From Gigaspora margarita (lineage: Eukaryota; Glomeromycota; Glomeromycetes; Diversisporales; Gigasporaceae): 64,000 nucleotides of DNA. Numbering within the stretch: position 1 is the stretch's first letter; every line of letters starts with the position of its first letter. The notes under the pieces were generated by a model. The model was not told the DNA's origin, did no database searches, and saw only the letters and a program-made list of their open reading frames with translations. The stretch lies in contig WTPW01000023.1 in the NCBI GenBank assembly GCA_009809945.1, forward strand, positions 216,848 to 280,847. The letters are read 5' to 3'. Positions 33,185 through 44,803 of this stretch are shown here, piece after piece. Both the position numbers and the translations under genes were made by a program.

Positions 33185-36100
33185 TCATTCAAATTTAGTT
33201 TCCCCATCAGTTTTATCTTTATCCGAAATACCTAATCCATCAGCTTCATTTTCATCTTCGGTAGAATCATTTTTTATACCCTTTTTTCTTTCTAAATGAC
33301 CTTTTAAGTACTCATCAAATACTCTAAATCTAATAAATAATTTAGTAATTATATTTGAAACCGTTGAGAGACCTGACGCTATCAAGGTAATTATTGGAAT
33401 AGGGTCGAATATAACACTATAACGGAGGTAAACCACCTAAAACGCCATATTGTTAGAAAAAAAAATTATGTATATTTTAAAAAATTATGGTTATAATTTT
33501 ATTTTTAACTTACCTGAATTATAAACTGTGGTATATCAGATATAAATATGTTAACACAACCTCCCCAAAAGATTCCCTTCAATGAATTTCTAGATAATGG
33601 TGCATTAAAGAATTCCCATTTCATCAAATATGACTTTATCAAAAATAACATATCAATATTTGCTCCAGATATTAATGCAGTCGTAACAGCAATTCTTGTA
33701 TGTTGTCCAAACCAATATCTAAAACTTTGTTCCCGCTCCGAAAATAATATTGTAAATGCAAAAATTAAGTTGAATGCTGTAGGAATCGCTAAAATTACTA
33801 AACTAAATTTTTTGGCAGAATATAAATTTAATAATATAATTATTTTTTGTTGGATTAACTTATAAACAATCTTACCTTGGTGTGTAAAGAAATGAGATGG
33901 CTGTAGAATCAAAAATAACGAATATTACATAAGAAATAAAACGAAACATGGTAACACCAAATTGGAGAATGATTAAATTTTCGCCCTAAATGTATTTATA
34001 TATTAAAAAAAAATAAAGAAAATGGAACTAAAATTTGAATCATTTTAATAAAAATAATAACCTCTTTAGCTTTTGCCCTAAAGAATAAGAATACTAATAA
34101 AAATGCAACTATGACTACAAAAAGTGTAATAAACTTTGTCTTATTTTCTGCAATGCTCTCTGCAAGTGAATCTATTAAAATATATAAATCATATAAATCC
34201 TATAGAATTAATTATTTAATTATAATTATGGATTAAAACACAAAGTGATACTTACGGGTTATTTGAACTCCATAATTATCATCTAAATAAGATGTAGCAT
34301 TTCCGGATGATATAGGTGTAGATGCTTTATTATTTATTAGTAGATTTAAATTTTTCACAATTTCTGTGCTATATAATTTTTGATTTTTATTTCTACCACT
34401 AATCAAAAATGAGATAAGAAGTTTCGATTTATCAAACTGAACATTCTGATTTGAATCCAATCTTTTATTCTCTGTAGGAATCATAGTTGTGAGTTCCTTT
34501 ATTAATGTATCGATAAACTCAGATTGTTTTGAGGAATCCAAGTTTTGGAAGTGTTGAGTTCCATTTGCTGTTAATCGCAGTGATCCCTGAATATTACCTA
34601 ATTTATATAATTAATTTAGAATTAATATAATGCACATGTGAAATTAACATTAATAGATAAATTTAAACCACATTACTATCATGCTTTGAATTTGGATCAT
34701 TATCAACCACTATTCATATTAATCAATAAAATAATTAATAAATGAGATTCAATCTCCACAAACAATGTTAAATAATAATGGGATATAATATAGACCTATT
34801 TGGAAAGTCCACATATTTGGATCAATTCCTAGCATGGGTTCACCGTATTGTGAGCTCATTACAAAATTATTGTCCATTTGTATACAATACTTCCCTTCTG
34901 GTTCATTAAAAGTACATTCAAGAACATTGAGTATAACGCTGTTATCAGAAATATTACATTGAGTGCTTTGATCACAAGTTCTTGAATTAATCTTCTGCCG
35001 AAGAAAGCTACCCTCACTAGTTATTTGATATATGTTAAGAAAACCATTCGAAAATGTAATAGATTCTCGAAATGTGATATTAATTGAGTTGTGATTTAAA
35101 GTTAGATTATTAATCTTGTTTTGAGGTTGTGTTGCGATAATATGTAAATTACCATAACCATCATCTATAAGATACAAAAATAAATATAAGATTAATATTC
35201 AAATCCTTATATTAATGATTTAAAATTAAAAAATAATTTACCATTATATGGAGTAAGTTTGGGCATAGTTATCGAAAGAAGTTTCCATGCACTATTAGAT
35301 GTTTCATTTTGCGCTATTAACATTGTATTATTTTGAGTTATATCAAACGCTCCAAGTAAATCTGTGACAATAGGCTTCAGTGGAAAGTTATAATTTGTTG
35401 GTTTATTTTCCTCATCATAAAGACTAAAATTTAAATTTAAAGCTAATACAGAAAATTGCCGTAATAATATAGCATATCCTCCAAGGGGCAGTGTTCTAAC
35501 ATTCACATTTGTTATATTAGAATTTGGTGGAAATATTGGATCTATTGACAATAGGGATCCAGAAGAAAGAAACCGTATTTTCACAATAAATATGGTTGTG
35601 GCAACAGATTGAGGTACAGTGGTAATGACAGGTACAACTGTGACAATGGTTTGAGAAGCTGTAGTTGCAGGTGCAACAGTAACAGGGACGGTTTGAGTAG
35701 CTGTAGTTATGATAGTAGTATTGGTTTGATTTACAGCTGTATGCACATGACTTACAGCTGTAACACACGAATGACCAATTGAAACAAAGTCCACAGAGCA
35801 ATATAAGTAAGTGAATGTTATATTCGGCTTCGACAATTCATATAAAATAATTCTTTTGGGTGTTGTTGTTTGATTATAACCCAATATTAGTGCATATAAT
35901 CCTGCAGTCGTAGTAAATTCAGTGGCGTCACTAGAAGTTGTTGTGTTCGTACTGGCCATATTAGTCGAATTAGCATACACAATTGCATATCCACCATCTA
36001 AAGTTGCAAATACTGTAACTTGAAAGCTGGTAAAAAATGCATTATCATGAGTTCTATTTTTTGTCATCAATTTGAAGCTTCCGTTACCATTACTAGTAAA

Positions 36101-36893
36101 AAAAAAAGAAAGTGAAAACAATGAATCGAATACATATCAAATATGTAAACAATAAACGAAGGATGTGACATACTATGCATATTGACTCCATTCGAAATCA
36201 CCTGTTCCATTTGCTGCGGATAAACGTAAAAATCCGTTTTTAGGAGTAATATTATTTACTATAAATTCATTAGGCTTCCAAATAGTCGTGCCTTTGATTA
36301 AGTAAGATGGTCCAAATTCGAGCTTACTATAAAATGATATAAGATACTTAATAATTATTACAATTTAAATATTTTGAAACGTTCAAATATATTTTAACAT
36401 ACCTTAAATTTGTCCCATTCCAGTCAAAAACCATTCCTCGATCCATAAAAGTTGTATTATCAGAGGTATTGGTTGCATGAACGTATGATACCAGAATATA
36501 TTGGTCGAATAATGGGTATATGCTTATAGGATTTTTACCAGAAACTAAACAATAGTTTATATCTTGTATTTCATTAGTATCATTATATTTTATTTCGGTA
36601 ACATTTCCATTAGTTTGAATAATTCGAAGCAGTAATCTCTGCTCAAAACAGTAACTAGAAGTGATATTATTGTAGTAATTCACTCGACCAATGCGAACAA
36701 CCGCTGCACCCCCACTATCCGCATAATGTTTAATACCAAGAACATGAGGTGGAGTTCCAGTAAGATTGTCTTGGTAAGATATTTCTGTATAGTTAAAATT
36801 TGAATAACTTATAATTTGCGCAAATCCTATTGGCAAAATGGCTGACAAGAGGATTGTTATAGTAAAAACTAAGAAACAATATGACGAAGTCAT
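33185..36893 (-). CDS. Secreted-type, multi-pass membrane protein, nine exons, 988 aa
   Basis: Exons (minus): 36403-36893, 36174-36326, 35242-36092, 34796-35164, 34256-34597, 34062-34171, 33876-33985, 33514-33802, 33185-33436. All introns are GT..AG, phases agree, total 2967 nt. Residues 1-25 form a signal peptide ending GFA. An ectodomain of about 720 residues follows with many N-x-S/T sites and a Thr/Val-rich stretch near 333-385. Membrane segments lie at about 749-766 (FITLFVVIVAFLLVFLFF), 776-805, 809-830 (SLVILAIPTAFNLIFAFTIL), 885-908 and 915-935. The signature WGGCVNIFISDIPQFIIQVV is near the end. The acidic, Lys-rich tail is probably cytosolic. I recall this architecture as an expanded uncharacterised family in arbuscular mycorrhizal fungi; ligand and role are unknown. 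A surface receptor or adhesion role is inference only. No disruption was seen. Confidence 0.9.
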
Positions 36894-36920
36894 CGGTTTT
36901 TTTTTTTTTTAAAAAAAAAA
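36894..36920. promoter_or_regulatory. T-run/A-run just upstream of the membrane-protein start
   Basis: A run of about 13 T followed by a run of 10 A directly before the ATG (plus strand view). It would form the 5' leader or core promoter poly(dA:dT) tract. No TATA element was recognised, so assignment as regulatory rests only on position. Confidence 0.3.
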
Positions 36921-36986
36921 GTAGATTTTTAAATTCAACAAGATTACGTTGAGTTTAAATTAAAGCTTTAGGCATGTCACAAAAAC

Positions 36987-37380
36987 AAATGATTTTACGT
37001 ATTGATAAATGGTTATTACCAATATAGAAAATTTATCATCATTCGAATAATTTTTCTAGCTTAAGAAAATCAAGTCTCGATTTATTATTCAAATGATTTT
37101 ACATATTGATAAATGGTTATTTCCAATATAGAAAATTTATCATCATTCGGATAATTTTTCTAGCTTGAGAAAATCAAGTCTTGATTTATTGTTCAAATGA
37201 TTTTACATATTGATAAATGGTTATTGCCAATATAGAAAATTTTATCATCATTCGAATAATTTTTCTAGCTTGAGAAAATCAAGTCTCGATTTATTGTTCA
37301 AATGATTTTACATATTGATAAATGGTTATTCCAATATAGAAAATTTATCTTTATCATCATTCTTGTTCAAATGATAAAAC
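36987..37380 (-). repeat. Four-copy 104-105 bp tandem array upstream of the membrane gene
   Basis: AAATGATTTTACRTATTGAT starts units at 36987, 37091, 37195 and 37300. Each continues with AAATGGTTATT, CCAATATAGAAAATTTATCA, TCATTCGAATAA, TTTTTCTAGCTTGAGAAAAT and CAAGTCTCGATTTATTGTTC. Units 1-3 are nearly identical; unit 4 is shortened. The array lies 94-490 bp upstream of the start codon, so it may carry promoter elements in multiple copies. Confidence 0.85.
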
Positions 37381-37982
37381 CTTATTTACAATAATAAACA
37401 AATTTGCGTCATTTATGTATGACAGATGTATTAATCAAGCCTTCATTTCATTTAGTATTAGGATCTTCCAAATAACGTACTGTACGTACTGTACAAAGTA
37501 TTTGGAAACATGCTAAATAAGGCTGATGATTCTGAAATTTTATATGGCATAAATAAAGATTCAAATTATATTGCATTTCTTTAGCCTTTTTAGTACACAT
37601 ATCACATAGATTTTAACAAACAATTAAAATCATTAGTTTTTTATAAAATTGGAATCATGTATATTAGCATTGTTGTATACTTAAAGTACATCATACACCT
37701 TTTATTATAATGATTTAGTAGCTGCCCATCGCAGTTGCGCGAAACCAGAAACGGAGAAGTAGTACATTACAGTGCTGATATGATGAAGAGAACTTTTAGG
37801 TGTATTTTCATTAAGCACTCATTAGGGCTCATTAGGGTTCAGATAAATATGCACATTATTTAACCGTTGTAACTATTTGGATACACCAGACCACAATTTA
37901 TAGAGTCGATTTTGATTCATAATCAAGTGTAATGTATACATGTTCAGTGTTAATTTACACTATTACAAGCGAAAATGGGGCC
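37381..37982. other. No gene; GTAC-rich short palindrome
   Basis: ACGTACTGTACGTACTGTAC lies at 37475-37494. Otherwise A+T-rich without ORFs or clear repeats. Confidence 0.4.
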
Positions 37983-37990
37983 ACCAGCAC

Positions 37991-38826
37991 CAGTGATGGT
38001 AAATGACCTGGTCATTTGCAAATTTTTCAAATGACCTCAAATGACCCGGAAATGACCGGTCATTAACGGTCATCTCAATTTTGGGTCATTTAGGAATGAC
38101 TCGTGACCAAATGACCATGGTCATTTAGAAATGACCAAGGTCATTTGAGGGTCATTTAGTTATTAGGCCATCGTATCCCATATCTAATATTTTTTACATA
38201 GATTGATCAACTTTAACTGCATAACGATAATGCATACGTATAGGTTTCGAAGTAAGTTGGGTTGGGCTAGGTATTTGTAGACTCGGGCCCAAACTCAATA
38301 AAAGTTTATATGCCCGGTCCCACCTAGGAATGGTAAATAACTCGATCATTGGATCGAAATTTAAATAACTCCAAGCTATTAAATCATAACAAGATCATTT
38401 TATTTTATTAAGTTCATTTAGTTCATTGGCATAACTTATAAAATAATTTTATTGGTCGAATTGTTCGTATAAAAAGTTATCAAACTTTATTACTTTCCTT
38501 ATCGATAATCTTAGCTATAGATTAAATTCCATATTTTACTAAGTCAATTAATATTTATGTCTCAAGTAAGGTGTTCGAAATATGCAATTTATTATTTCGA
38601 ACAACTTTACTTAAGACATAAATATTAATTGACTTATCTGTATAGCTACAATTAATGATTATGTTTTAATTTTGCTTGGCGCCAATTCTGATTGGCTAAA
38701 AAGCATTAGAATATTAACTAACATATGTTAAATGACCTTCTAGGTCATTTGAGCCTCGAAATGACCCAATGACTAGTCATTTGTCATTTGGGCATTTGGG
38801 TCATTTCAGGTCATTTACCATCACTG
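37991..38826. mobile_element. Non-autonomous hAT-type element, 836 bp, 8-bp TSD
   Basis: Ends CAGTGATGGTAAATGACC and the exact inverse, flanked by ACCAGCAC on both sides (37983-37990 and 38827-38834). Both subterminal regions are packed with AAATGACC/GGTCATTT words in both orientations, as expected for hAT transposase-binding repeats. Inside, 38548-38640 is a separate palindrome (AAGTCAATTAATATTTATGT arms). No transposase frame. Confidence 0.88.
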
Positions 38827-38834
38827 ACCAGCAC

Positions 38835-39498
38835 CCTATCGTACTGCACCACTTGCCTCAAAGTTCCTGTAATTTCTTTATAGTCTATGATTAAATAGTA
38901 TCCATTCAATCATGGAAGTGCTTTCGTTATGAATCGTAAATATTCATGAAGTCAAATAACTTATTTAATAGTTAATAAATATTCTTTATGCGAATAATAA
39001 AATTAAGCAGTAAATATTGATGAAGTTGATTCTGTAGGTTATTTTAAATAGTTTAATAAATATTCTTTATGTAAATTAATGCGACTAAACTGTAAATATA
39101 CATTTATTTAATTATTCTTAGATTAGCAAGTTTTTTATATTCACATGCTGAATTAATGCGATTGAAATAATATATTTAAAGCAAATATTCATGAAATTAA
39201 ATAACTTATCTAGATTGATAATGTTTTATGATATATGCCTACGACTAAATTAATGCATAAAATGAAATTAAATTACAGACAATAAATGTCCTTTACTGTA
39301 TTCCATGTTTTACTAATTGTAGAATCCACTATTATTTTTTGGCACAGCTTAATTCAAACTCAGTAGGGAAATTGCCTCTGGCTGTCACAATTAATAAAAC
39401 GAGAGAATAACACCTTTATTCACCGTTACTGGGAAATATTTCATTATCCCCACCGTCCCGGTGAATAAATAATGATTGTACTCATACTAAATTATAGT
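38835..39498. other. No gene; ATTCATGAA-type repeats
   Basis: The phrases TAAATATTCATGAAGTCAAATAACTTAT and GTTAATAAATATTCTTTATG recur at 38938, 39010-39070 and 39180, suggesting a diverged tandem of about 60-120 bp. The slightly richer patch at 39340-39470 holds nothing recognisable. Confidence 0.4.
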
Positions 39499-39717
39499 TA
39501 TTATCATAAATTCTGGGTCACCTAAAAATTTTATCGTTTCCGAATCTTTTCTGTTTCGTCCAGTAAATTACTAACTCTCCGGAAACTACATCGCTGTTCG
39601 AACCTTCAATCCGGAGACAGCGATGTAGTTTCCAGTGAGTTACGTAATTTACCGGACGAAACAGAAAAGATTCCGGAAATGAGAATATTTTTAGGTGACC
39701 CATAATTTATGATAATA
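39499..39717. mobile_element. Foldback MITE, about 219 bp
   Basis: Ends TATTATCATAAATTCTGGGT and the inverse of ACCCATAATTTATGATAATA. Arms continue CACCTAAAAAT and TCTTTTCTGTTTCGTCCAGT. The centre is CGATGTAGTTTCC/GGAAACTACATCG. The minus frame across it is just the palindrome read through. Confidence 0.82.
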
Positions 39718-40184
39718 GCTGTAATATGATAACATGTAATTAAATAGCAGATACAATATTCGTGAACTCAAACAGCTTATTTTATATACCTGAGATTAAC
39801 AAATGCTTTTTCACATGCTAAAACTGATTAAAATCGGTTTATGAAAATAAAGCAGGTTTTAAAAACTATTATTGATGTGACTTAGTCGGAAAAATTCAAA
39901 TTTAAATTATGTGCGCCTTGTGCACTGAATTTTAAAATCATAATGCGTTTTTTCAATAAATTTTGCGCATGTAAAATAGCCATACTTGCATAACAGAGTG
40001 TGTGGTTTACAGTCATTTAGAAAATGTAGGCAAGATTTACATTTAATAATTATTTTCCTCATTTGTTGAACAATATTTCTCTAATTCTTTAACTTTTCAA
40101 TTACTATGGTTCATATCACCGGATTCAAAGATTCTTAGAACCCCTAAGTAAATTTCTTCTTTGTTGGCTTTTCTATCATTAATA

Positions 40185-40465
40185 CGAAAGTCTGAATCTT
40201 CAACAGTTCAAGATTATCCATTTCAAGGAATTGAATACAATCAAAGTAAAATACGAATTTTACATTTTTTTTTTGCCTTTAATTATTTGTTGTTAAACTG
40301 CCGTAATACTATTATATATATTAGTGCCTTAATACATCTTTATATCATTTACAGCAGTGGCGGAAAATTAGTTTACTCACGTGATGTGGCGCAACACATT
40401 GAAATTTTATTAAAATTTGATAAAATTTTAACTACAGCTAGTTTAAATATACATTCGACTATCTA
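40185..40465 (+). pseudogene. Two exon-like fragments, frame incompatible
   Basis: A piece ending QDYPFQGIEYNQ precedes a GTAAAATA donor at 40247. After a TTTACAG acceptor at 40353 a frame reads SGGKLVYSRDVAQHIEILLK and stops at 40467. The phases do not match: joining them gives an early stop. Either a broken gene or chance. No domain recognised. Confidence 0.25.
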
Positions 40466-40552
40466 GTGGTTAATTGTGTGCCTACTCTGCACTATAACTA
40501 AACTCAGGCGTCAAATATGCATAGAGGTTGCTAAATTAAAGCAATTCGATAC

Positions 40553-41197
40553 TATTCCTCTTCGATAATTGATACAAAATGATTGTTTGTCATTGTTTCT
40601 TTTGGTTGGAACAAGGAGTTCACTTCTTTTTTTGACCCTTTCTTTATAATTGCCCAGAGAGTTTCAATTGGGATGAGGTCAGGGTATGAGGAAAGCCAAT
40701 TGAGAACTTTTGGGCACTGAGCTTCTTCGTTGCTTTGGCAGTATGCTTAAGACCATTATCTTGTTGAAATATCCTATTGTTATACAGAACCTCAGATGCA
40801 TGGTCAAACAAATGGTTTGTCAAAATCTCATAATATCAAAACCACTCATGTTGTACTGGTTTACCAGGCTTGTACCAAACTTTTATCATATTTTAGAACA
40901 GTTGAAAGGTTGCTTTATTGGAAAAAATAGTGGTATTTCACCTTCTTCTTTGATACTTATATGTTCAGCGAACCTGACAGATAATAGCCTCTTTTTGAAG
41001 AGAGAAATAGCATGGGGAACAGTAACTTGGTAACCAAGGTCCTGAAGTTCTTTTGAACTATTTTTGGTCAATATTTAGTCTAGAGTAAGTGCTGTTAAGG
41101 ACTTCTGTTAGTTCCTTACCTGTTGTAGTTCTGTTTTTTCTCACTATTTTGTCAAGATCCTTCTTTATTCAGGGACAAGAAGTTGTGAACACCCGGT
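40553..41197 (-). pseudogene. Tc1/mariner-type transposase, wrecked
   Basis: Minus-strand frames show, in order: a helix-turn-helix-like stretch (KELQDLGYQVTVPHAISLFK), then QQDNGLKHTAKATKK, which is the second catalytic Asp region, then after a frameshift WLSSYPDLIPIETLWAIIKK, which holds the third catalytic acid (Glu). The Asp-Glu spacing is about 31-32 residues, near the DD34E pattern with a small deletion. Several frameshifts and stops (about 41075, 40900, 40700) and missing middle sequence show it is inactive. Terminal repeats of the parent element were not identified. It is the only recognisable transposase in the window; whether it ever mobilised the TA-target MITEs cannot be told. Confidence 0.82.
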
Positions 41198-41315
41198 ATA
41201 TTTACTAAGCTTAATATCATCTGTTTCATTAAGTTGAGCAGTTTATCTATACAAAGTTTTTTGGGTATTCAGTGATTTTTTGCAACCATGTCTTCACAAG
41301 AACTTAACCAATATA

Positions 41316-41637
41316 TACTGTATATTGCTGAAAATAAGCTACCTTTTTTGGGCAAAAAGTTATACAAAAATATGGAGGGTAGCTTATTTTCAAATTGTTG
41401 AATTCTTTGAAAAATTGAAAAACATACTAATAAAAATGTTGTCCAAATGCTACTAAATTTTTATTATAAATACATCCTCATATCATAAACAAGTTTACTT
41501 AATGGCACTTTTGATGTTTACTTAGTAAAATTTAGACTTTTGTATGTAGCAACTGCTAACAGGTTTTTTTGAGATTTTGTAAAAAATCAGAGGGTAGCTT
41601 ATTTTAGAAGGTAGCTTATTTTCTGCAATATACAGTA
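41316..41637. mobile_element. AAGCTACC foldback element, complete copy, about 322 bp
   Basis: Ends TACTGTATATTGCTGAAAAT then AAGCTACC, and the inverse at the right (GGTAGCTTATTTTCTGCAAT then ATACAGTA). The second inner match is AGGGTAGCTTATTTT. The core contains GTTTACTTAATGGCACTTTT and TTTACTTAGTAAAATTTAGA. Related copies: 22080, 25830, 51175 and 63430. Confidence 0.8.
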
Positions 41638-42004
41638 TCTTTTTTTAAGCAAAGTCATTAGTGAAAAAACAAAAATTTATAATATTACAAATTACTAAAT
41701 TTATATTTGTAAATCATATAACAACTTTATTTTATATCAGTATAATGGGATTTGAGATTTTATTACATGATTTCTAAAAAAAAAGTGTTATAATTTTTTA
41801 CTACTACTGTATATGAAGTTAACTATTTAACAAAATACAGTGCAGTGATATAGATCATAGTGCAGCCATAGTTATAATTTTTAACTTTTATATAATCATT
41901 CTTATTATTTTGAAGTACTATTTATATTCCTTTTACCAACTGTCAATTTGTTTGTAGATTATTTCTTCTTGCCAATACAATTAAGTTTTTTGTTATTTTT
42001 AAAA

Positions 42005-42376
42005 AAAATTAATGTTAAGGTGGGTATACTCAAAGCTATATTTTATCTTATAGCTTAGTATACTTAACCATAGAAAGGCTTATTAGATCTTTTTCTCTTT
42101 GTTATATGGACAATTATAACTAATTATTGCACTCTCTATAATAGTGTTTTTTAAGTATAATAACAAAAAGAGTAAGGTGAATATACTCAAAGCTATTTCT
42201 TATTTTATAACTTAGTAGACTAAAGTGCAAAAAGCTCATTGGGTCTTCCTCTTCTTGCTTACTAAACAATTATAACTGTCAATTGCACTCTCTATAATAG
42301 TATTTTTATAAGCATTAAAAATAAAATATATGCTTTCAAGAGAGAGATTATGTGAACTTTAAACTATTTAATGCTA
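42005..42376 (+). repeat. Dispersed repeat R, copy 2 left half (tandem duplicated)
   Basis: Two units of about 165 bp (42013-42140 and 42175-42310) each read GTGRRTATACTCAAAGCTAT, AAGCTYATTRGRTCTT, ACAATTATAACT and CACTCTCTATAATAGT. It ends at ACTATTTAATGC, where the mariner-type element inserts; the family continues at 45930. Compare copy 1 at 17195-17890. Confidence 0.65.
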
Positions 42377-42402
42377 TAGTCAAACTTCTCTATAATCACA
42401 AG

Positions 42403-44681
42403 CAGTGTTTCGGCCTAAACCTCTCTCCAAAGTCTGAAACGTTTCGGCCCTGGAGTTTCGGTTTTGCCCAAAATCTGAAACCTCTGAAATGGGTGAAACC
42501 TCCGAAATGGGCGAAACCTCTGAAATGGGTGAAACCCTCCGAAACTGGGTGAAACTGAAACTTCTAAAACTTCTGAAACCTCTAAAACCTAGCGAATTGA
42601 AGAAATATATATATATATATTATATATATTACATACATTATGCGTCACTTTGAATTTATGTTAATTCATAAAATAGCATCATATGACGTCCCCAGCTAAT
42701 ACAGTTAGTTTTTTAATAATAATAAAAAATTTATATTGAATATACTAACTAATAACTAATACATCAACTCAACTACAAGGGGAAGGGAATCTGATTCTTA
42801 ATATAAACTATAATAAGACATATTAGTCCTAAATCATCATTGAGACAATGCCTAGGGCGAAATGTCTGAGACAAAAGGTCTGAGGAAACTTAGCTAAGGC
42901 TAAAGAATGGTGCCGTAAATAGCTTATTACAACAATCATGTAATTATTACGACATGTCGCAATTATTATGATGTGTCATAATAAAAATGACGTGGCGTAA
43001 TAATTACGATATGTCGTAATAATTACGACATGTAATAATGGCCTATGCATTGACGATAGTCATGATAGGATTATTTTCATGAGGATAATCTGATTTGTGC
43101 TATGAGATTGAAGCTTATATGAAAAGGTAATAGCATATGATTGTATGCAATGAGAGATTATAGATATGCATGTGATAGTTATTATAGGTACGTACTTAAG
43201 TATGCAGGCAGCAGAGATAATAAAGATACATGTGGGTGTAAATGGTGAATCTTAGTGCTTTCTTACTTCGCTTGTCTTGTCACTTGTTCTCTTCGATGCA
43301 CGATTATAATCTGGCTCCCATCCCTCCCACCCTCTTTCTCATTCATTGCACCTAGTGCCCTGCCTGTTGTCATGTGTAATGAGTTGAATGCGCTGCACCA
43401 TAGGTGGCTCGAACTCACTATTTTATGTTGATGTTATCATGTGTACCAAGTTGAAGTAGTGCCAACTCGCTACACTTATAACAGTTATATATAAGGAGTT
43501 GAATGCGCCACTATATAAAAATTGATATCATGTGTAATGAATTGAATGCGCCACACCATAGCGTGGGCTCGAACTCACTGTTATAAAAATTGATGTTGTA
43601 TGTAACGAGTGGAATGTGCCACACCATAAACGTGGGCTTGAACTCACAAAAAAAAAAAAATGTAGAATGTGCCACACCTTAGCATTGGTGATCCTCAATT
43701 ATGCTTTGTCACATGAGCATATTTACATGTACATAGAGTTGTTATGGGCACAATATGCAATAGCAGAAGAGAAGTGATGAAGTGGAGCACTACTCCCATC
43801 ATGTATCTTCTAATGTCTAATAAAGACAGTATTTAATATGAAATCTGAGTGAGAATAATTACTACATACAAATTACTACATATAGTAATAATTGTACCAA
43901 TTATTCCATTTTTGCATTTTAATTTTTCTCCGGTGTCACATGATGATGACTTAATTTTACGAAATCACCCGATAGGTCTGATAAAAAAAACCCAAAATTT
44001 GTGCAAACCGAAGAATTAACTTAGCGTGACCTTAGATGTGAACATGAATTAATTTAGGCCATGCAAAGTTTTTTTTTTTTAAAAAAAAAAATCTGACCCG
44101 CCGAAATTTTGAAACTCAGGTTATGCAAAGCGAAAAATTAACTTCACGTGGCCTAATAATAATTACTACAATAGTAATAATTACGACATGTTGTAATAAA
44201 TAATTATTACATTACGACAAATTGCATTTTGAATTACGGCGCCAATCATTATGCAGAATTCATAGGATTCACGTTTATACTTGTTAGTGCCGATTTACTG
44301 TATTATGATTAAGAATTACCAAGTACGGTTTGTGTATTTTATTTTATTATGTACATACGTACAGTACATATCTGACAATAAAAGGCTTCTAAAAAAAATC
44401 AAAAAAATATTTCCTCTGGTAAAGGCCACTTCTTTTTATGCCACGAATATGAATTTTAGTTCCTAACTATCATTTATGTGAAACTTAGTGTTTATTATTT
44501 TCGGAAGTTTTGGAAGTTTCACCCGGTTTTGGCCAGTTTCAGAGGTTTCAGAAGTTTCGCCCAGTTTCGCCCAGTTTCGGAGGTTTTGGAGGTTTCAGCT
44601 TTGAGACCTTTGGCGAAACTAGGTTTTGGAGGTTTCGCCAGTTTCACCTGGCCAAAACTTTCAGTTTAGGCTGAAACACTG
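42403..44681. mobile_element. Non-autonomous hAT-type element, 2279 bp, 8-bp TSD
   Basis: Ends CAGTGTTTCGGCCTAAAC and the inverse of GTTTAGGCTGAAACACTG, flanked by identical ATCACAAG (42395-42402, 44682-44689; T at 2, A at 7). Subterminal regions carry many GAAACCTC/GAGGTTTC words: about 150 bp at each end (for example GAAATGGGTGAAACCTC). The interior has ATTACGACATGTCGTAAT-like palindromes at both sides (42950-43035 and 44165-44240), the tandem array at 43375-43660 and no transposase. Short ORFs at its ends only translate the terminal repeats. Confidence 0.9.
43375..43660 (-). repeat. Tandem repeats with tRNA B-box-like GTTCGAGCCC core
   Basis: Units of about 70-85 bp: on the minus strand GTGAGTTCGAGCCCACG, then TATGGTGTGGCGCATTCAA, TTCATTACACATGA. 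About four copies with drift (43385, 43440, 43495, 43545, 43610 anchors). GAGTTCGAGCCC resembles a polymerase III B box, but no A box is placed upstream at the right distance, so transcription is unproven. Confidence 0.55.
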
Positions 44682-44803
44682 ATCACAAGTTGGTCATACC
44701 TTATTTTTTAGTTGTATAGAGATGTGACTATAAATAAAATACCTTGTTATAATTACATAATCAAAGGCCAATAAGTTATATATTAGTGCATATTTGAAAT
44801 ACT

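Noticed and set aside
33548..33865. 105-codon plus-strand frame opposite the membrane-protein gene
   Set aside because: Antisense shadow of exon 8, whose minus-strand reading has the family signature and correct splice sites.
35517..35801. 94-codon Cys/Ser/Tyr-rich minus-strand frame
   Set aside because: Alternative phase of the Thr/Val-rich repeat within exon 3 of the membrane-protein gene.
40185..40465. A new two-exon gene
   Set aside because: Good donor and acceptor, but phases conflict and the joined frame stops at once; kept only as a low-confidence relic.
44478..44669. 63-codon Phe/Arg/Pro-rich plus-strand frame, and a matching one at 42352-42552
   Set aside because: Translation of the GAAACCTC subterminal repeats of the hAT-type element.
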